From Flavobacterium sp. GT3R68 (GTDB lineage: Bacteria; Bacteroidota; Bacteroidia; Flavobacteriales; Flavobacteriaceae), in NCBI RefSeq assembly GCF_007109225.1, contig NZ_VJZK01000002.1, positions 62,001 to 126,000 of the forward strand: a stretch of DNA of 64,000 nt. The letters are read 5' to 3'. Positions 52,515-61,497 of the stretch are shown here, piece after piece (the stretch's first letter is position 1; every line of letters begins with the position of its first letter). The notes below the pieces were generated by a model. That model worked only from the letters and a program-made list of their open reading frames with translations, did no database searches and was not told the origin of the DNA. The translations under genes were made by a program, and so were the position numbers.

Positions 52515-54008
52515 ATGGAAAAATATTTAACTCTTATTATAGCAGCTTTATCGTTCACTGCTGTACAATCACAGGATATAACAGATGCTATGCGTTATGC
52601 GCAGGACAACACTAACGGTACTGCAAGATTCAGAGCGATGAGTGGCGCTTTTGGAGCGTTGGGCGGTGATTTCTCTGCATTAAATGTTAATCCCGCCGGA
52701 TCTGCAGTTTTTAATAATAATCAGATCGGTCTTACTCTCAATAGCTACCATACCAAAAACGAATCGACTTATTTTGGCACGAAGAATTCAGAAAGCAATT
52801 TTACTTTAGACCTAAATCAGGCTGGTGCAGTGTTTGTTTTCAAAAATGATGATGAGAAAAGCGATTGGAAAAAATTTACTTTAGCCCTGAATTATGAGAA
52901 TACCAACAAATACGACAATTCGTTATTCTATTCCGGAACAAACCCAACGAATTCGGTTGCGGACTATTTTTTATATTATGCAGAGGGGATTCCGTTAAGC
53001 GCTTTACAAAATTCCTATTATGATGAATTAAATCTTGGGGATCAGCAGGCTTTTTTAGGAGTTAACGGACATATTATCACACCTGTGGACCCTAATTCCG
53101 GTACTTATGAGAGTAACGTCCCTCCCGGCGGAAATTATTACCAGGAAAACTCTTTTGAATCTACCGGCTATAATGGCAAACTGGCTTTTAACGCCGCGGC
53201 TCAATATAAAGATAAGTTCTATTTTGGTTTGAATCTAAATACGCATTTTTCGGATTACCGACAAGCAACCCTTTTTCACGAAGACAATAACAACAGCACT
53301 ACCGAGGGAGTACGAAGTCTGGACTTTGCAAATGAAGTATATACGTATGGAACCGGGTTTTCCTTCCAATTGGGAGCGATTGCAAAAGTCACTAAAGAAT
53401 TTCGCTTAGGGGTAGCATACGAATCTCCAACCTGGTATGAGTTAACGGATGAGAGATATCAAATACTTACCACCCGTGGATTTAACTATGACGGAAATCC
53501 TGCTCTTTCAAATGCAACTCCTGATTCCGATGTGGTCCTTATATATGATCCTTATAAACTTCAGACCCCAGGCAAATGGACCGGAAGTTTCGCTTATGTA
53601 TTTGGAAAAACGGGACTGTTGAGCATCGATTATTCCCTAAAGGATTATAGCAATACACAGTACAGACCAAAAGATAATTATTTCAGACCTTTAAATAATC
53701 AAATGGCAGAACTACTCGATGTCAGCAGTGAAATACGTATTGGTGGTGAGTATAAAATAAACCAATGGAGTTTAAGAGGCGGTTACAGAATCGAGCAAAG
53801 TCCTTATAAAGATGGAAAAACGGTAGGTGACCTAACCGGCTATTCTGGCGGTTTGGGTTATAATTTTGGCTCAACCCGATTGGATGTTGCTTATTCCCGT
53901 ACTGAAAGAGATATTCAGAAACAATCTTTCTCCCATGGTTTCACAGACAGTGCCAAAATCAATAGTATTAATGATAATGTGACCGTGACACTGACTTTTG
54001 AATTGTAA
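52515..54008 (+). CDS. OmpP1/FadL/TodX-family outer-membrane transporter
   Basis: 497 residues. After a signal peptide (LTLIIAALSFTAVQSQ) comes the OmpP1 segment AMSGAFGALGGDFSALNVNP with AGSAVF, the hatch region of the FadL family. Alternating beta strands follow, ending in a Leu-terminated strand (NVTVTLTFEL) typical of barrels. FadL-type proteins let hydrophobic molecules across the outer membrane; the Bacteroidota subgroup has no defined substrate. A terminator hairpin follows. Confidence 0.92.
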   Translation: MEKYLTLIIAALSFTAVQSQDITDAMRYAQDNTNGTARFRAMSGAFGALGGDFSALNVNPAGSAVFNNNQIGLTLNSYHTKNESTYFGTKNSESNFTLDLNQAGAVFVFKNDDEKSDWKKFTLALNYENTNKYDNSLFYSGTNPTNSVADYFLYYAEGIPLSALQNSYYDELNLGDQQAFLGVNGHIITPVDPNSGTYESNVPPGGNYYQENSFESTGYNGKLAFNAAAQYKDKFYFGLNLNTHFSDYRQATLFHEDNNNSTTEGVRSLDFANEVYTYGTGFSFQLGAIAKVTKEFRLGVAYESPTWYELTDERYQILTTRGFNYDGNPALSNATPDSDVVLIYDPYKLQTPGKWTGSFAYVFGKTGLLSIDYSLKDYSNTQYRPKDNYFRPLNNQMAELLDVSSEIRIGGEYKINQWSLRGGYRIEQSPYKDGKTVGDLTGYSGGLGYNFGSTRLDVAYSRTERDIQKQSFSHGFTDSAKINSINDNVTVTLTFEL

Positions 54009-54030
54009 CATACCTATTTACAAATCAGCC

Positions 54031-54061
54031 ATCCGTTTCATCTTTGGGACGGATTTTTTTT
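54031..54061 (+). terminator. Terminator after the FadL-type gene
   Basis: ATCCGT (54031-54036) pairs with ACGGAT (54049-54054), followed by T7. Confidence 0.75.
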
Positions 54062-54135
54062 AGCCCTGATGGCAGCGGCATCCTTTGCTTGCTTCCTTTA
54101 AGCAAGGAAAGATAAAGCGCACAGCAGGATTAGCT
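54061..54135. repeat. Flavobacterial intergenic repeat element
   Basis: It starts TAGCCCTGATGGCAGCGGCA and ends CAGCAGGATTAGCT, with an internal hairpin (GCTTGCTTCC / AAGCAAGG). The ordered blocks TAGCCC-GAT, CGGCATCCT, AGATAAAG and AGCAGGATTAGC match an intergenic repeat type that I recall from other Flavobacterium genomes. A diverged copy is at 10310-10420. Confidence 0.65.
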
Positions 54136-54179
54136 TCATAAAATTTGCTTAACGATAGTGCTTCTATGTATAAAAAGCG

Positions 54180-54187
54180 TAATTTTG
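54180..54187 (+). promoter_or_regulatory. -7 box of rimO
   Basis: TAATTTTG matches TAnnTTTG, 19 bp before the rimO ATG. Confidence 0.55.
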
Positions 54188-54206
54188 CACTCCAATTTAT
54201 AATTCT

Positions 54207-55520
54207 ATGAGAACCAAGTCTTTAAAAAAGAACAAAATCAACGTAATCACTCTTGGATGTTCGAAAAATGTGTATGACAGTGAAGTACTGATGGGGCAAT
54301 TGAGAGCCAGCGGAAAAGATGTCGCGCACGAAGCTCCTGCGGCCGAGGAGGGGAACATTATCGTAATCAACACTTGTGGGTTTATCAATAATGCGAAAGC
54401 CGAGTCGATCAATACGATTTTGGAATACGTTGACAAAAAAGAACAAGGTCTTGTAGATAAGGTATTTGTGACCGGATGTTTGTCCGAGCGTTACAGACCG
54501 GACCTGGAAGCAGAAATACCAAACGTAGACCAATATTTCGGAACTACAGAGCTTCCCGGATTATTGAAAGCTTTGGGTGCCGATTATAAACATGAATTAT
54601 TAGGAGAGCGTTTGACGACAACTCCTAAAAATTATGCGTATTTAAAAATTGCCGAAGGTTGTGACCGTCCGTGTAGTTTTTGTGCTATTCCGATTATGCG
54701 TGGAAAACACGTTTCGCAGTCGATTGAGAAATTAGTTAAAGAAGCGGAAGGTTTGGCAAGAGATGGCGTAAAAGAGTTGATTCTTATCGCACAGGATTTG
54801 ACCTATTATGGTTTGGATCTGTACAAAAAACGTAATTTGGCTGAATTGCTTGAAGCGTTGGTAAAAGTAGAAGGAATAGAATGGATTCGTTTGCATTATG
54901 CCTTCCCTACCGGTTTTCCGATGGATGTGTTGGAAATCATGAAGCGTGAACCGAAGATTTGTAATTATATTGATATCCCGCTGCAGCATATTTCGGATAA
55001 TATCCTGAAGTCGATGCGTCGTGGAACCACTAAAGAGAAAACAACGAAGTTATTGAAAGAATTCCGCGAAGCAGTTCCGGGAATGACCATCCGTACGACT
55101 TTAATCGTAGGATATCCTGGGGAAACACAGGAAGATTTCGAAACCATGCGCGACTGGGTTCAGGAAATGAAATTTGAACGCTTGGGTTGTTTTACTTATT
55201 CTCACGAAGAAAACACCCATGCTTATTTGTTGGAAGATAATGTTCCGGAAGAAGTAAAACAAGCACGGGCAAATGAAATCATGGAGATTCAATCGCAGAT
55301 CTCATGGGATTTGAACCAGGAGAAAATCGGCCAGACATTCCGTTGTATCATTGACAGAAAAGAAGGCGCCCATTTTGTGGGAAGAACTGAATTTGACAGT
55401 CCGGATGTGGATAATGAAGTATTGATCGATGCTGCTAAATTCTATCTCAAAACGGGAGAATTTGTAGACGTTAAAATATTGGACGCTACAGAATTTGATT
55501 TGTACGCCGAACCGGTATAA
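54207..55520 (+). CDS. rimO: Ribosomal protein S12 methylthiotransferase RimO
   Basis: 437 residues (E. coli RimO has 441). It inserts a methylthio group at the beta-carbon of an Asp of ribosomal protein S12 by radical SAM chemistry. The N-terminal UPF0004 domain supplies three Cys for the auxiliary cluster (ITLGCSKNVYDSE, INTCGFINNA, TGCLSERY). The radical SAM cluster motif is GCDRPCSFCAIPIMRG (CxxxCxxC), and a C-terminal TRAM domain (about 370-437) ends it. The ITLGCSKN start separates RimO from MiaB. Confidence 0.96.
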   Translation: MRTKSLKKNKINVITLGCSKNVYDSEVLMGQLRASGKDVAHEAPAAEEGNIIVINTCGFINNAKAESINTILEYVDKKEQGLVDKVFVTGCLSERYRPDLEAEIPNVDQYFGTTELPGLLKALGADYKHELLGERLTTTPKNYAYLKIAEGCDRPCSFCAIPIMRGKHVSQSIEKLVKEAEGLARDGVKELILIAQDLTYYGLDLYKKRNLAELLEALVKVEGIEWIRLHYAFPTGFPMDVLEIMKREPKICNYIDIPLQHISDNILKSMRRGTTKEKTTKLLKEFREAVPGMTIRTTLIVGYPGETQEDFETMRDWVQEMKFERLGCFTYSHEENTHAYLLEDNVPEEVKQARANEIMEIQSQISWDLNQEKIGQTFRCIIDRKEGAHFVGRTEFDSPDVDNEVLIDAAKFYLKTGEFVDVKILDATEFDLYAEPV

Positions 55521-55539
55521 TTCTTAAGAAATATTAAAA

Positions 55540-55572
55540 AAAAAACGCACAATAAATTGTGCGTTTTTTTTG
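55540..55572 (+). terminator. Terminator after rimO
   Basis: ACGCACAAT-AA-ATTGTGCGT, a perfect 9-bp stem with poly-A before and T8 after. Confidence 0.9.
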
Positions 55573-55859
55573 TTTATCAACACATTTTCATCATGAATGC
55601 TGAAAATTTTTTATGTAAAAGTAAGGAAAAATCTTATAGCAGCATTTTTATCACATGCGTGTTGCTGGTCAAATTTGAAAGGCTAATCTTATATTTTTTA
55701 CTTTTAGTAATCTAATCCCATCTGCATTTAGTTTTTTTAACATTTCATGCGGAAAAACCGTAATCTACTTTCTTAGGATAATATTATTATTGCGGAACAA
55801 TTACTAACAAACATACTGTAATTGCGTTAAAAAAGAAAAAATCTATAAAGAGATAAATT
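55573..55859. other. Intergenic region without a gene
   Basis: Remainder of the 339-bp gap between rimO and the YfbU-family gene. It is AT-rich, has no convincing open frame or hairpin, and only a near-match promoter box (TATTATTG) around 55787, which could serve the downstream gene. Confidence 0.5.
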
Positions 55860-56402
55860 ATGATTCCAGAAACTCTATCCGTTGTTGAAAGACAAATTTT
55901 AGCCAATCAATTTCGCATCTTGTCGAAGATGGAAAATGATCCCCAAGCCTATGAAACTAAGATAGAAATCCTTGAAAATGGCTTTACTGAGAAGTATATT
56001 GAAATTTTCGATTTAAATACTGAAGAAATCCCGATGGATATCTGTGAGGAAACCACGCAGATTTTGCACATGTTCAGACGAATTAATACAGCCATTGAAG
56101 CGTTATCCCATATCGAGAAAACGGAACTGGAGTTGGATAAATTGCACTTCGAAGGCTTTGACGCCAAAAGAGATCCGCATTATCATTACCTGCAGTATTT
56201 AATCAATACAAACGAATGGAGGGACTTTAACGTGATTTATTCGGGTGGTGAATACCAATTATCGAAATACAGAAGCATGTTGGAATACCAAATATTCTTA
56301 TTGGATAATGACCATTACGATTTAAAGAAAGAAAATTTGGAGCATTTTATTGATGTGGTCATCAATCCAACTAAAAAGAGTGCATTTAAATTAGTAGTAT
56401 AG
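55860..56402 (+). CDS. YfbU-family protein
   Basis: 180 residues, soluble (E. coli YfbU has 164). It shares the family's order of blocks: LSVVERQILANQFRILSKME at the start, ILENGF, EETTQILHMFRRINTAIEAL, FEGFDAKRDPHYHYLQYLIN and a late YRSMLEYQIFLL. YfbU is a small alpha-helical family in Proteobacteria without a settled function. The match is made by eye from the family pattern and would need a profile search. It is followed by a terminator. Confidence 0.75.
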   Translation: MIPETLSVVERQILANQFRILSKMENDPQAYETKIEILENGFTEKYIEIFDLNTEEIPMDICEETTQILHMFRRINTAIEALSHIEKTELELDKLHFEGFDAKRDPHYHYLQYLINTNEWRDFNVIYSGGEYQLSKYRSMLEYQIFLLDNDHYDLKKENLEHFIDVVINPTKKSAFKLVV

Positions 56403-56412
56403 ATATCTGTTT

Positions 56413-56442
56413 AAAAAATCCCTGTTCTGCAGGGATTTTTTA
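56413..56442. terminator. Terminator after the YfbU-family gene
   Basis: ATCCCTG-TTCTG-CAGGGAT with A6 before and T6 after; it could also serve the convergent kinase gene. Confidence 0.85.
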
Positions 56443-56511
56443 ATACCAATGGACCCAATCAATTAATACTTGAGAACACAAATCTTATGGCGAGAACTCT
56501 ATTTGGGATTA

Positions 56512-58623
56512 TTAGTATACATCCGTATTTAACGCCTCAGCGATTAAAGCAAATAATTTTTCTTTATTAATTGGCTTACTGATATAACCAACAAAACCGG
56601 CTTTTTTTATCTTTTCATATTCATCTGATGACGAATAAGCCGTTTGAGCAATAACAGGAAGTGCAGGTCTTATTGATTTAATTCTTTCAAATGCTTCGTA
56701 ACCGCTCAGCTTTGGCATTTTTATATCCATCAGAACTAAATCGATTTCCTCGTTATTTTTACATATTTCTACTGCTTCGTGTCCGTTTACAGCCCTGATG
56801 ATTTTACATTTTTTTAACTGCATCATTTTCTGTAACAATAAAAAATTGATGTTATCGTCTTCGGCAATTAGAATGGTTGTATTTTCTTTAAAAACCGGAT
56901 CATAAATTCCGCCGGGCTGTTCTGGTTTCGATTTCGTACTTAAATCTGGATTTAAAGGTATAGAAAACGAAAAAACAGACCCTACTCCTACTTGAGATTG
57001 AATAGAAATTGTTCCTCCCAGCAATTCTGCATAAGCTTTACAAATAGCCAATCCCAGACCCAGACCGCCAACTTTTATTGAATAATCACCGTCTACTCTT
57101 CTAAATCTATCAAAAACTATATTATGAAATTCTTTATCGATTCCTAAACCGGAATCCTTAATGGTGAATTGTATCGTTGCGTCTGTTCTATTTATTTCAT
57201 AACCAAAAGCCACAAATCCTTCGTCTGTAAACTTTATGGCATTGGTTATTAAATTGTTTAAAATTTGTTTTAATTTTATTTCATCAGTAAATATTCTAAA
57301 AGGACCCGGATTTGTATTTTCAATTAAATAAAAATCTATTTTTTTTTCTTTTGGAATGGTTATTTTGATCGTATCATACAATTCTTTTATACAAGATTCA
57401 AGGTCCACACTCCCATAATTGGGCTTAATCTGATTGGTTTCAATCATTGACATTTCAATAAGATCGTCAATTATCGAAACCAAATCGGCACCACTTTGAT
57501 TGATTACTTTTATATACCCTAATCGGTCCTCTATCTCCAGATTAGGATTATTAAGCAAATTAGAAAAACCGATGATAGCATTCATCGGGGTTCTGATCTC
57601 GTGAGACATATTAGTTAAAAATGCTGATTTAAGTTTTTCACTTTCTTCCGCTTTATCCTTTGCGATTTCCAATAACTTCCTCTGGTGTACATTTTCTTCA
57701 AAAAGATTTCCAATATATCCAAATTCACCCGGAATTTTAATCAGAGATGCTATCGCATTTTTGTTACCCGTTTCTAAAACACTGGTAATTAATTTTAATG
57801 GTCGATTTATCCATTTTTTAGAAAAAAACAGATATAAGAATAGTCCTGTAAGAAAAGCTATAATAAATATATATAGTATGTTTTTTGTGCCCTTAAAACT
57901 AATGTCGAAATGTCTTTTAAAAAGTAACGTAGCAACAGTGTGATTTTGCCAATCTTTTAAATTTACTGACACCAAAATAGATTTCTTATCCTCAAAATTT
58001 GGAACTTTATCACCGATAAAGGTGATCTTAGAGCTACTTATTTTTTCCAGATTATTAAAATAATTCGCATCTAATACCCTAGCCATAAAGAAGTATCCCC
58101 GGGGTCTGGATTTTCTTAATGGGTCATTCGAAGGATGAATTGTTGCGCCAAAAACCTCAATAATCCCTTCAGGCATTTTCATGTAAAATTTAGTGAACTT
58201 TGATTTATGCAATCTACGAATGACTTCCTTTGGAATAAAATCATCTGACTTGATTTTAGAAGAAGACGCTCTTGTTATAAAATCCGCATTTAAATCGTAG
58301 ATAGAAATGTAATCTACTTTATTCAGAGCTAAAGTACTCCTTATGGATTCATCAAACCATTTTGGGCTTTTGGTGTCAATAAACTCAACCAATTCATCCC
58401 AATAGGTCATATCCTGAATGCTCGAATTTTGAGGGGATGAATTAAGCGCCAACAGCGAATGTGCCTCTTTTTTAAATTGTTGCAGTGTCGTTTCGTAAAC
58501 TTCCTTTTCCTGCTGAACGGTGTAATAATAAATAGATATCAGTAATAAAATAAAAAACACACTTGATAAAACTATCAGCGATATTATTTTGGAATAAGTG
58601 GATGTGAAATTAAATTTTATCAT
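56512..58623 (-). CDS. Hybrid sensor histidine kinase with CHASE4-like sensor and receiver
   Basis: 703 residues. A first membrane helix (about 12-32), a periplasmic CHASE4-like sensor (about 45-235, with DMTYWDELVEFIDTKSPKWF and the following strands), and a second helix (about 250-270) come first. Next is HisKA with the phospho-acceptor His in FLTNMSHEIRTPMNAIIGFS, then HATPase_c with N box LITNAIKF and G box GGLGLGLAICKAY, and a C-terminal receiver with AEDDN, the phospho-acceptor Asp in LVLMDIKMPKLSG and the KP motif SKPINKE. No output domain is attached. It may signal through a distant partner. No regulator gene is adjacent. Confidence 0.93.
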   Translation of the reverse strand: MIKFNFTSTYSKIISLIVLSSVFFILLLISIYYYTVQQEKEVYETTLQQFKKEAHSLLALNSSPQNSSIQDMTYWDELVEFIDTKSPKWFDESIRSTLALNKVDYISIYDLNADFITRASSSKIKSDDFIPKEVIRRLHKSKFTKFYMKMPEGIIEVFGATIHPSNDPLRKSRPRGYFFMARVLDANYFNNLEKISSSKITFIGDKVPNFEDKKSILVSVNLKDWQNHTVATLLFKRHFDISFKGTKNILYIFIIAFLTGLFLYLFFSKKWINRPLKLITSVLETGNKNAIASLIKIPGEFGYIGNLFEENVHQRKLLEIAKDKAEESEKLKSAFLTNMSHEIRTPMNAIIGFSNLLNNPNLEIEDRLGYIKVINQSGADLVSIIDDLIEMSMIETNQIKPNYGSVDLESCIKELYDTIKITIPKEKKIDFYLIENTNPGPFRIFTDEIKLKQILNNLITNAIKFTDEGFVAFGYEINRTDATIQFTIKDSGLGIDKEFHNIVFDRFRRVDGDYSIKVGGLGLGLAICKAYAELLGGTISIQSQVGVGSVFSFSIPLNPDLSTKSKPEQPGGIYDPVFKENTTILIAEDDNINFLLLQKMMQLKKCKIIRAVNGHEAVEICKNNEEIDLVLMDIKMPKLSGYEAFERIKSIRPALPVIAQTAYSSSDEYEKIKKAGFVGYISKPINKEKLFALIAEALNTDVY

Positions 58624-58664
58624 AATGCCTATTTAATGTAGCATAACAAAAAGCGAGTTTTATT

Positions 58665-60857
58665 TTAACTCAGAACAAGCAATCCAAATTCTCTCAGCAC
58701 ATGAATTGGTTTCGAATACCAAAATAGTTCAAAATTCTCTAAATCAGTCTCGTAATTTCCTTTAATCTCATTAAATGTATGAACTTTATTATTGGAAACA
58801 GCTATTTTCTGCAGTATTTCTACCAGCCACGCGCCTTCCTTTTTGTCGGTCTGGATACTGAAGCTTTCTTTTTTATCATGAAAAGTGAGCGTCATCAGCT
58901 CCCAGGAATTTCCTTTTTTGGATTTTGTAAAGGTTTCCACCAGAGGCTTCCCTCCTAACCAAACGACTTTTGCCGACGGTTTGATATTAAATTGGGTATC
59001 ATCCTGTAATGCTTCAAAGATGAAGTCTTCGGGGATTTTTGTTTTGGGGATCTTAAAGTCAAACCAATCCTGCAGCGAATAGTCGAAACAGATTCCGTGC
59101 ATATAATTGAATAATGATTTCTTTAATCCAAAACTAAATTTGCCGTGGTCAATGCCGGTAGCATCGGTATAATTAATGTCATTATTGGCGAAAGTTCCAA
59201 TAGTTTCGGTTTCTTTCACAACACCAAATTTTTCGGGATACAAACCGACGGGACTGTGGGCCGTCATGGCAAACTGATGCCAGAATCCCGACTGCAATAC
59301 GCCCGCTTCAAACAATTGACGGACCATTTCGAGACTGTCTATTGTTTCCTGAATCGTTTGCGTTGGATAACCGTACATTAAATATGCGTGAACCATGATG
59401 CCCGCTTCGGTGAAATTGCGCGTCACTATGGCAACTTGTTCCACTGTAACTCCTTTATCAATCAATTGTAATAAGCGGTCGGAAGCGACTTCCAATCCAC
59501 CGGAAACTGCGATACAACCGGATGCTTTCAACAACAAACACAAATCTTTCGAGAAGTTTTTCTCGAATCGGATGTTCGTCCACCAGGTCACGGTGAGTTT
59601 TCTGCGGAGGATTTCCAATGCCAAGGCGCGCATTAATGCCGGTGGTGCCGCTTCATCCACAAAATGAAAACCATTCTGACCTGTTTGCAGCATCAATTCT
59701 TCTATCCGGTCGCACAGTATACTGGCAGCTACGGGTTCGTATATTTTGATGTAATCCAGTGAAATATCACAAAAGGTGCACTTTCCCCAATAGCAACCGT
59801 GCGCCATCGTTAATTTGTTCCATCGGCCGTCACTCCACATGCGATGCATCGGATTGACGATTTCGATAACGGAAATATATTTATCCAAAAGCAAATCGGA
59901 GTAATCGGGTGTACCGACTTCGGATTGCTTGTAGTCTTTTTTAAGCGAATTGTTTTTAAACACCACCTTACCTTCTTCCAACAAAAAGGTTCTTTTATAG
60001 GAGTTGTGCGTTGAATCCTGAATATTGGCAACCAATTCTTCAACTGGGGCTTCGCCATCATCGAGGGTGATGAAGTCGAAGAACTCGAATACCCTTTCGT
60101 CGGACAGTGACCGCAATTCGGTATTCGGGAAACCGCCACCCATCGAAATTTTGATATCCGGATACTGCTTTTTGACCCATTGTGCACAACGGAAAGCCGC
60201 ATATAAATTCCCCGGAAACGGAACAGATATCAGAAACAAGGAAGGTTTTATGGTTTCTATCTGGTGTTTCAGAAGGGAGATAAACAGTTCGTCAATGTAC
60301 GTGTATGGCTGTTGTAATGCATGGTACAATTCATCAAAACTGTTTGACGAGCGACCCAAACGTTCTGCGTACCGACTGAATCCGAAGTTCTCATCGACAC
60401 ATTCGATAATCAGATCGGAAATATCTTCCAGGTATAATGTCGCGAGATGTTTGGCTTTATCCTGTGTTCCCATGCTTCCGAAAGCCCAATCCAATTCTTC
60501 CAATTGGGAAAACCGGGAAGCTTCAGGCAGGAAATCTTCCTGGCAAATCTGTAGCGCCAATGTTGGATTTTTACCCTGAAGAAAAAGAATAACCGCATCA
60601 ATGGTCTTGATGTAATCGTCCTGCAAGGCCACGAGACGTTGCGCGTTGAACGACAAGGTTTGGTTCTGTCTTTCGACATACTGAAATAAATCCGTCAGGC
60701 CTTGTTTGGAGAACAGCTTCAATATCGTTTCAATCCCCAAGTCTGCCTGCACTGATGCGATACCTTTCGTATTCAGAAAGCCTTTGATATAGGCCGTTGC
60801 CGGATACGGAGTATTCAGTTGGGTGAAGGGCGGGGTGATGAGAAAGATGCTTTTCAT
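58665..60857 (-). CDS. B12-binding-type radical SAM protein
   Basis: 730 residues. The N-terminal half (MKSIFLITPPFTQLNTPYPA; later FLISVPFPGNLYAAFRCAQW and ISMGGGFPNTELR) resembles the B12-binding Rossmann-like domain of this radical SAM subclass. The cluster motif HGCYWGKCTFCDI has C-x4-C-x2-C, one residue longer than the canonical spacing. It is followed by VDEAAPPALM and the GGLEVASDRLL block. Reaction and substrate are unknown. The gene lies 22 bp downstream of the XRE regulator and is probably co-transcribed with it. Confidence 0.85.
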   Translation of the reverse strand: MKSIFLITPPFTQLNTPYPATAYIKGFLNTKGIASVQADLGIETILKLFSKQGLTDLFQYVERQNQTLSFNAQRLVALQDDYIKTIDAVILFLQGKNPTLALQICQEDFLPEASRFSQLEELDWAFGSMGTQDKAKHLATLYLEDISDLIIECVDENFGFSRYAERLGRSSNSFDELYHALQQPYTYIDELFISLLKHQIETIKPSLFLISVPFPGNLYAAFRCAQWVKKQYPDIKISMGGGFPNTELRSLSDERVFEFFDFITLDDGEAPVEELVANIQDSTHNSYKRTFLLEEGKVVFKNNSLKKDYKQSEVGTPDYSDLLLDKYISVIEIVNPMHRMWSDGRWNKLTMAHGCYWGKCTFCDISLDYIKIYEPVAASILCDRIEELMLQTGQNGFHFVDEAAPPALMRALALEILRRKLTVTWWTNIRFEKNFSKDLCLLLKASGCIAVSGGLEVASDRLLQLIDKGVTVEQVAIVTRNFTEAGIMVHAYLMYGYPTQTIQETIDSLEMVRQLFEAGVLQSGFWHQFAMTAHSPVGLYPEKFGVVKETETIGTFANNDINYTDATGIDHGKFSFGLKKSLFNYMHGICFDYSLQDWFDFKIPKTKIPEDFIFEALQDDTQFNIKPSAKVVWLGGKPLVETFTKSKKGNSWELMTLTFHDKKESFSIQTDKKEGAWLVEILQKIAVSNNKVHTFNEIKGNYETDLENFELFWYSKPIHVLREFGLLVLS

Positions 60858-60879
60858 TGGATATTATTGGGTTGCAAAA

Positions 60880-61224
60880 TTACTCCATATTTTTAATGAT
60901 GTCATGAATTTGCTGAATTTTATCGACGGGCATCGCATTTATTTTCTCTGTGATTTCGTTCGAAATAAGTTGTTTGGTCAAGGAACGCAGAGGATGATCC
61001 TCGGCTATTGTGTCATTGACATACAGACGGAAATCGAGGATGTCGTTGGGTGTGCAATTAAAATCCCTGCAGAATTTTTCCAGTCGGTCGAGGTTGATTT
61101 CATGTACCCTGTTATTGGCAAGCTTAGTGGCATAACCGCCGGAGTATCCTATGGACGTGAGGTATGAGAACGGCCTGTTGATACCTTTGAGTTTGAAAAT
61201 GCGGGCGAAATTGAAGAATAGCAT
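60880..61224 (-). CDS. XRE-family helix-turn-helix regulator
   Basis: 114 residues. The N-terminal helix-turn-helix of the Cro/CI type includes FARIFKLKGINRPFSYLTSI, the recognition-helix region GYSGGYATKLANN and the C-terminal helix-pair LDRLEKFCRDFNCTPNDILD, which closely matches the common HTH_26 pattern. A helical C-terminal part (TEKINAMPVDKIQQIHDIIK) may dimerise. It precedes the radical SAM gene on the same strand. Its upstream region contains a 210-bp array of ten 21-bp repeats that could be its operator array. Confidence 0.82.
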   Translation of the reverse strand: MLFFNFARIFKLKGINRPFSYLTSIGYSGGYATKLANNRVHEINLDRLEKFCRDFNCTPNDILDFRLYVNDTIAEDHPLRSLTKQLISNEITEKINAMPVDKIQQIHDIIKNME

Positions 61225-61287
61225 GGGTTATATTTTTAAATGTTGATTGAAAATTTCCGTTAGGAGAAGCTAAAAGTACACATTTAT

Positions 61288-61497
61288 TCGTTAGATGCAA
61301 AAACAAACCCACAAGTAACAGCAATAAAGTCGCAAGTAGCAGAAACAAACTCGTAAGATGTCTTAATAAAACCTTAAGATATCTAAATAAACTCGCTTTA
61401 GGTAAAAACAAAGTCGCAAGTAGCATAAATAAAATCGCAAGAGGTCTGAATAAACTCGTAAGATGCAGAAACAAAGTCGTAAGAAGTCGAAACAAGG
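61288..61497. repeat. Array of ten imperfect 21-bp tandem repeats
   Basis: Ten contiguous units of exactly 21 bp start at 61288, 61309, 61330, 61351, 61372, 61393, 61414, 61435, 61456 and 61477. Most read TCG(C/T)AAG at the start and end (A/T)AA(C/T)AAA(G/C). There are no spacers. 21 bp is two B-DNA turns, so equivalent bases face one side. The array lies 64 bp upstream of the XRE start codon. The plus strand and the minus strand each have a frame open across the array, but neither shows a credible start or a protein family. Confidence 0.9.

Noticed and set aside
61288..61497. CRISPR array
   Set aside because: The units are contiguous with no unique spacers, too short and imperfect, and no cas gene is in the window.
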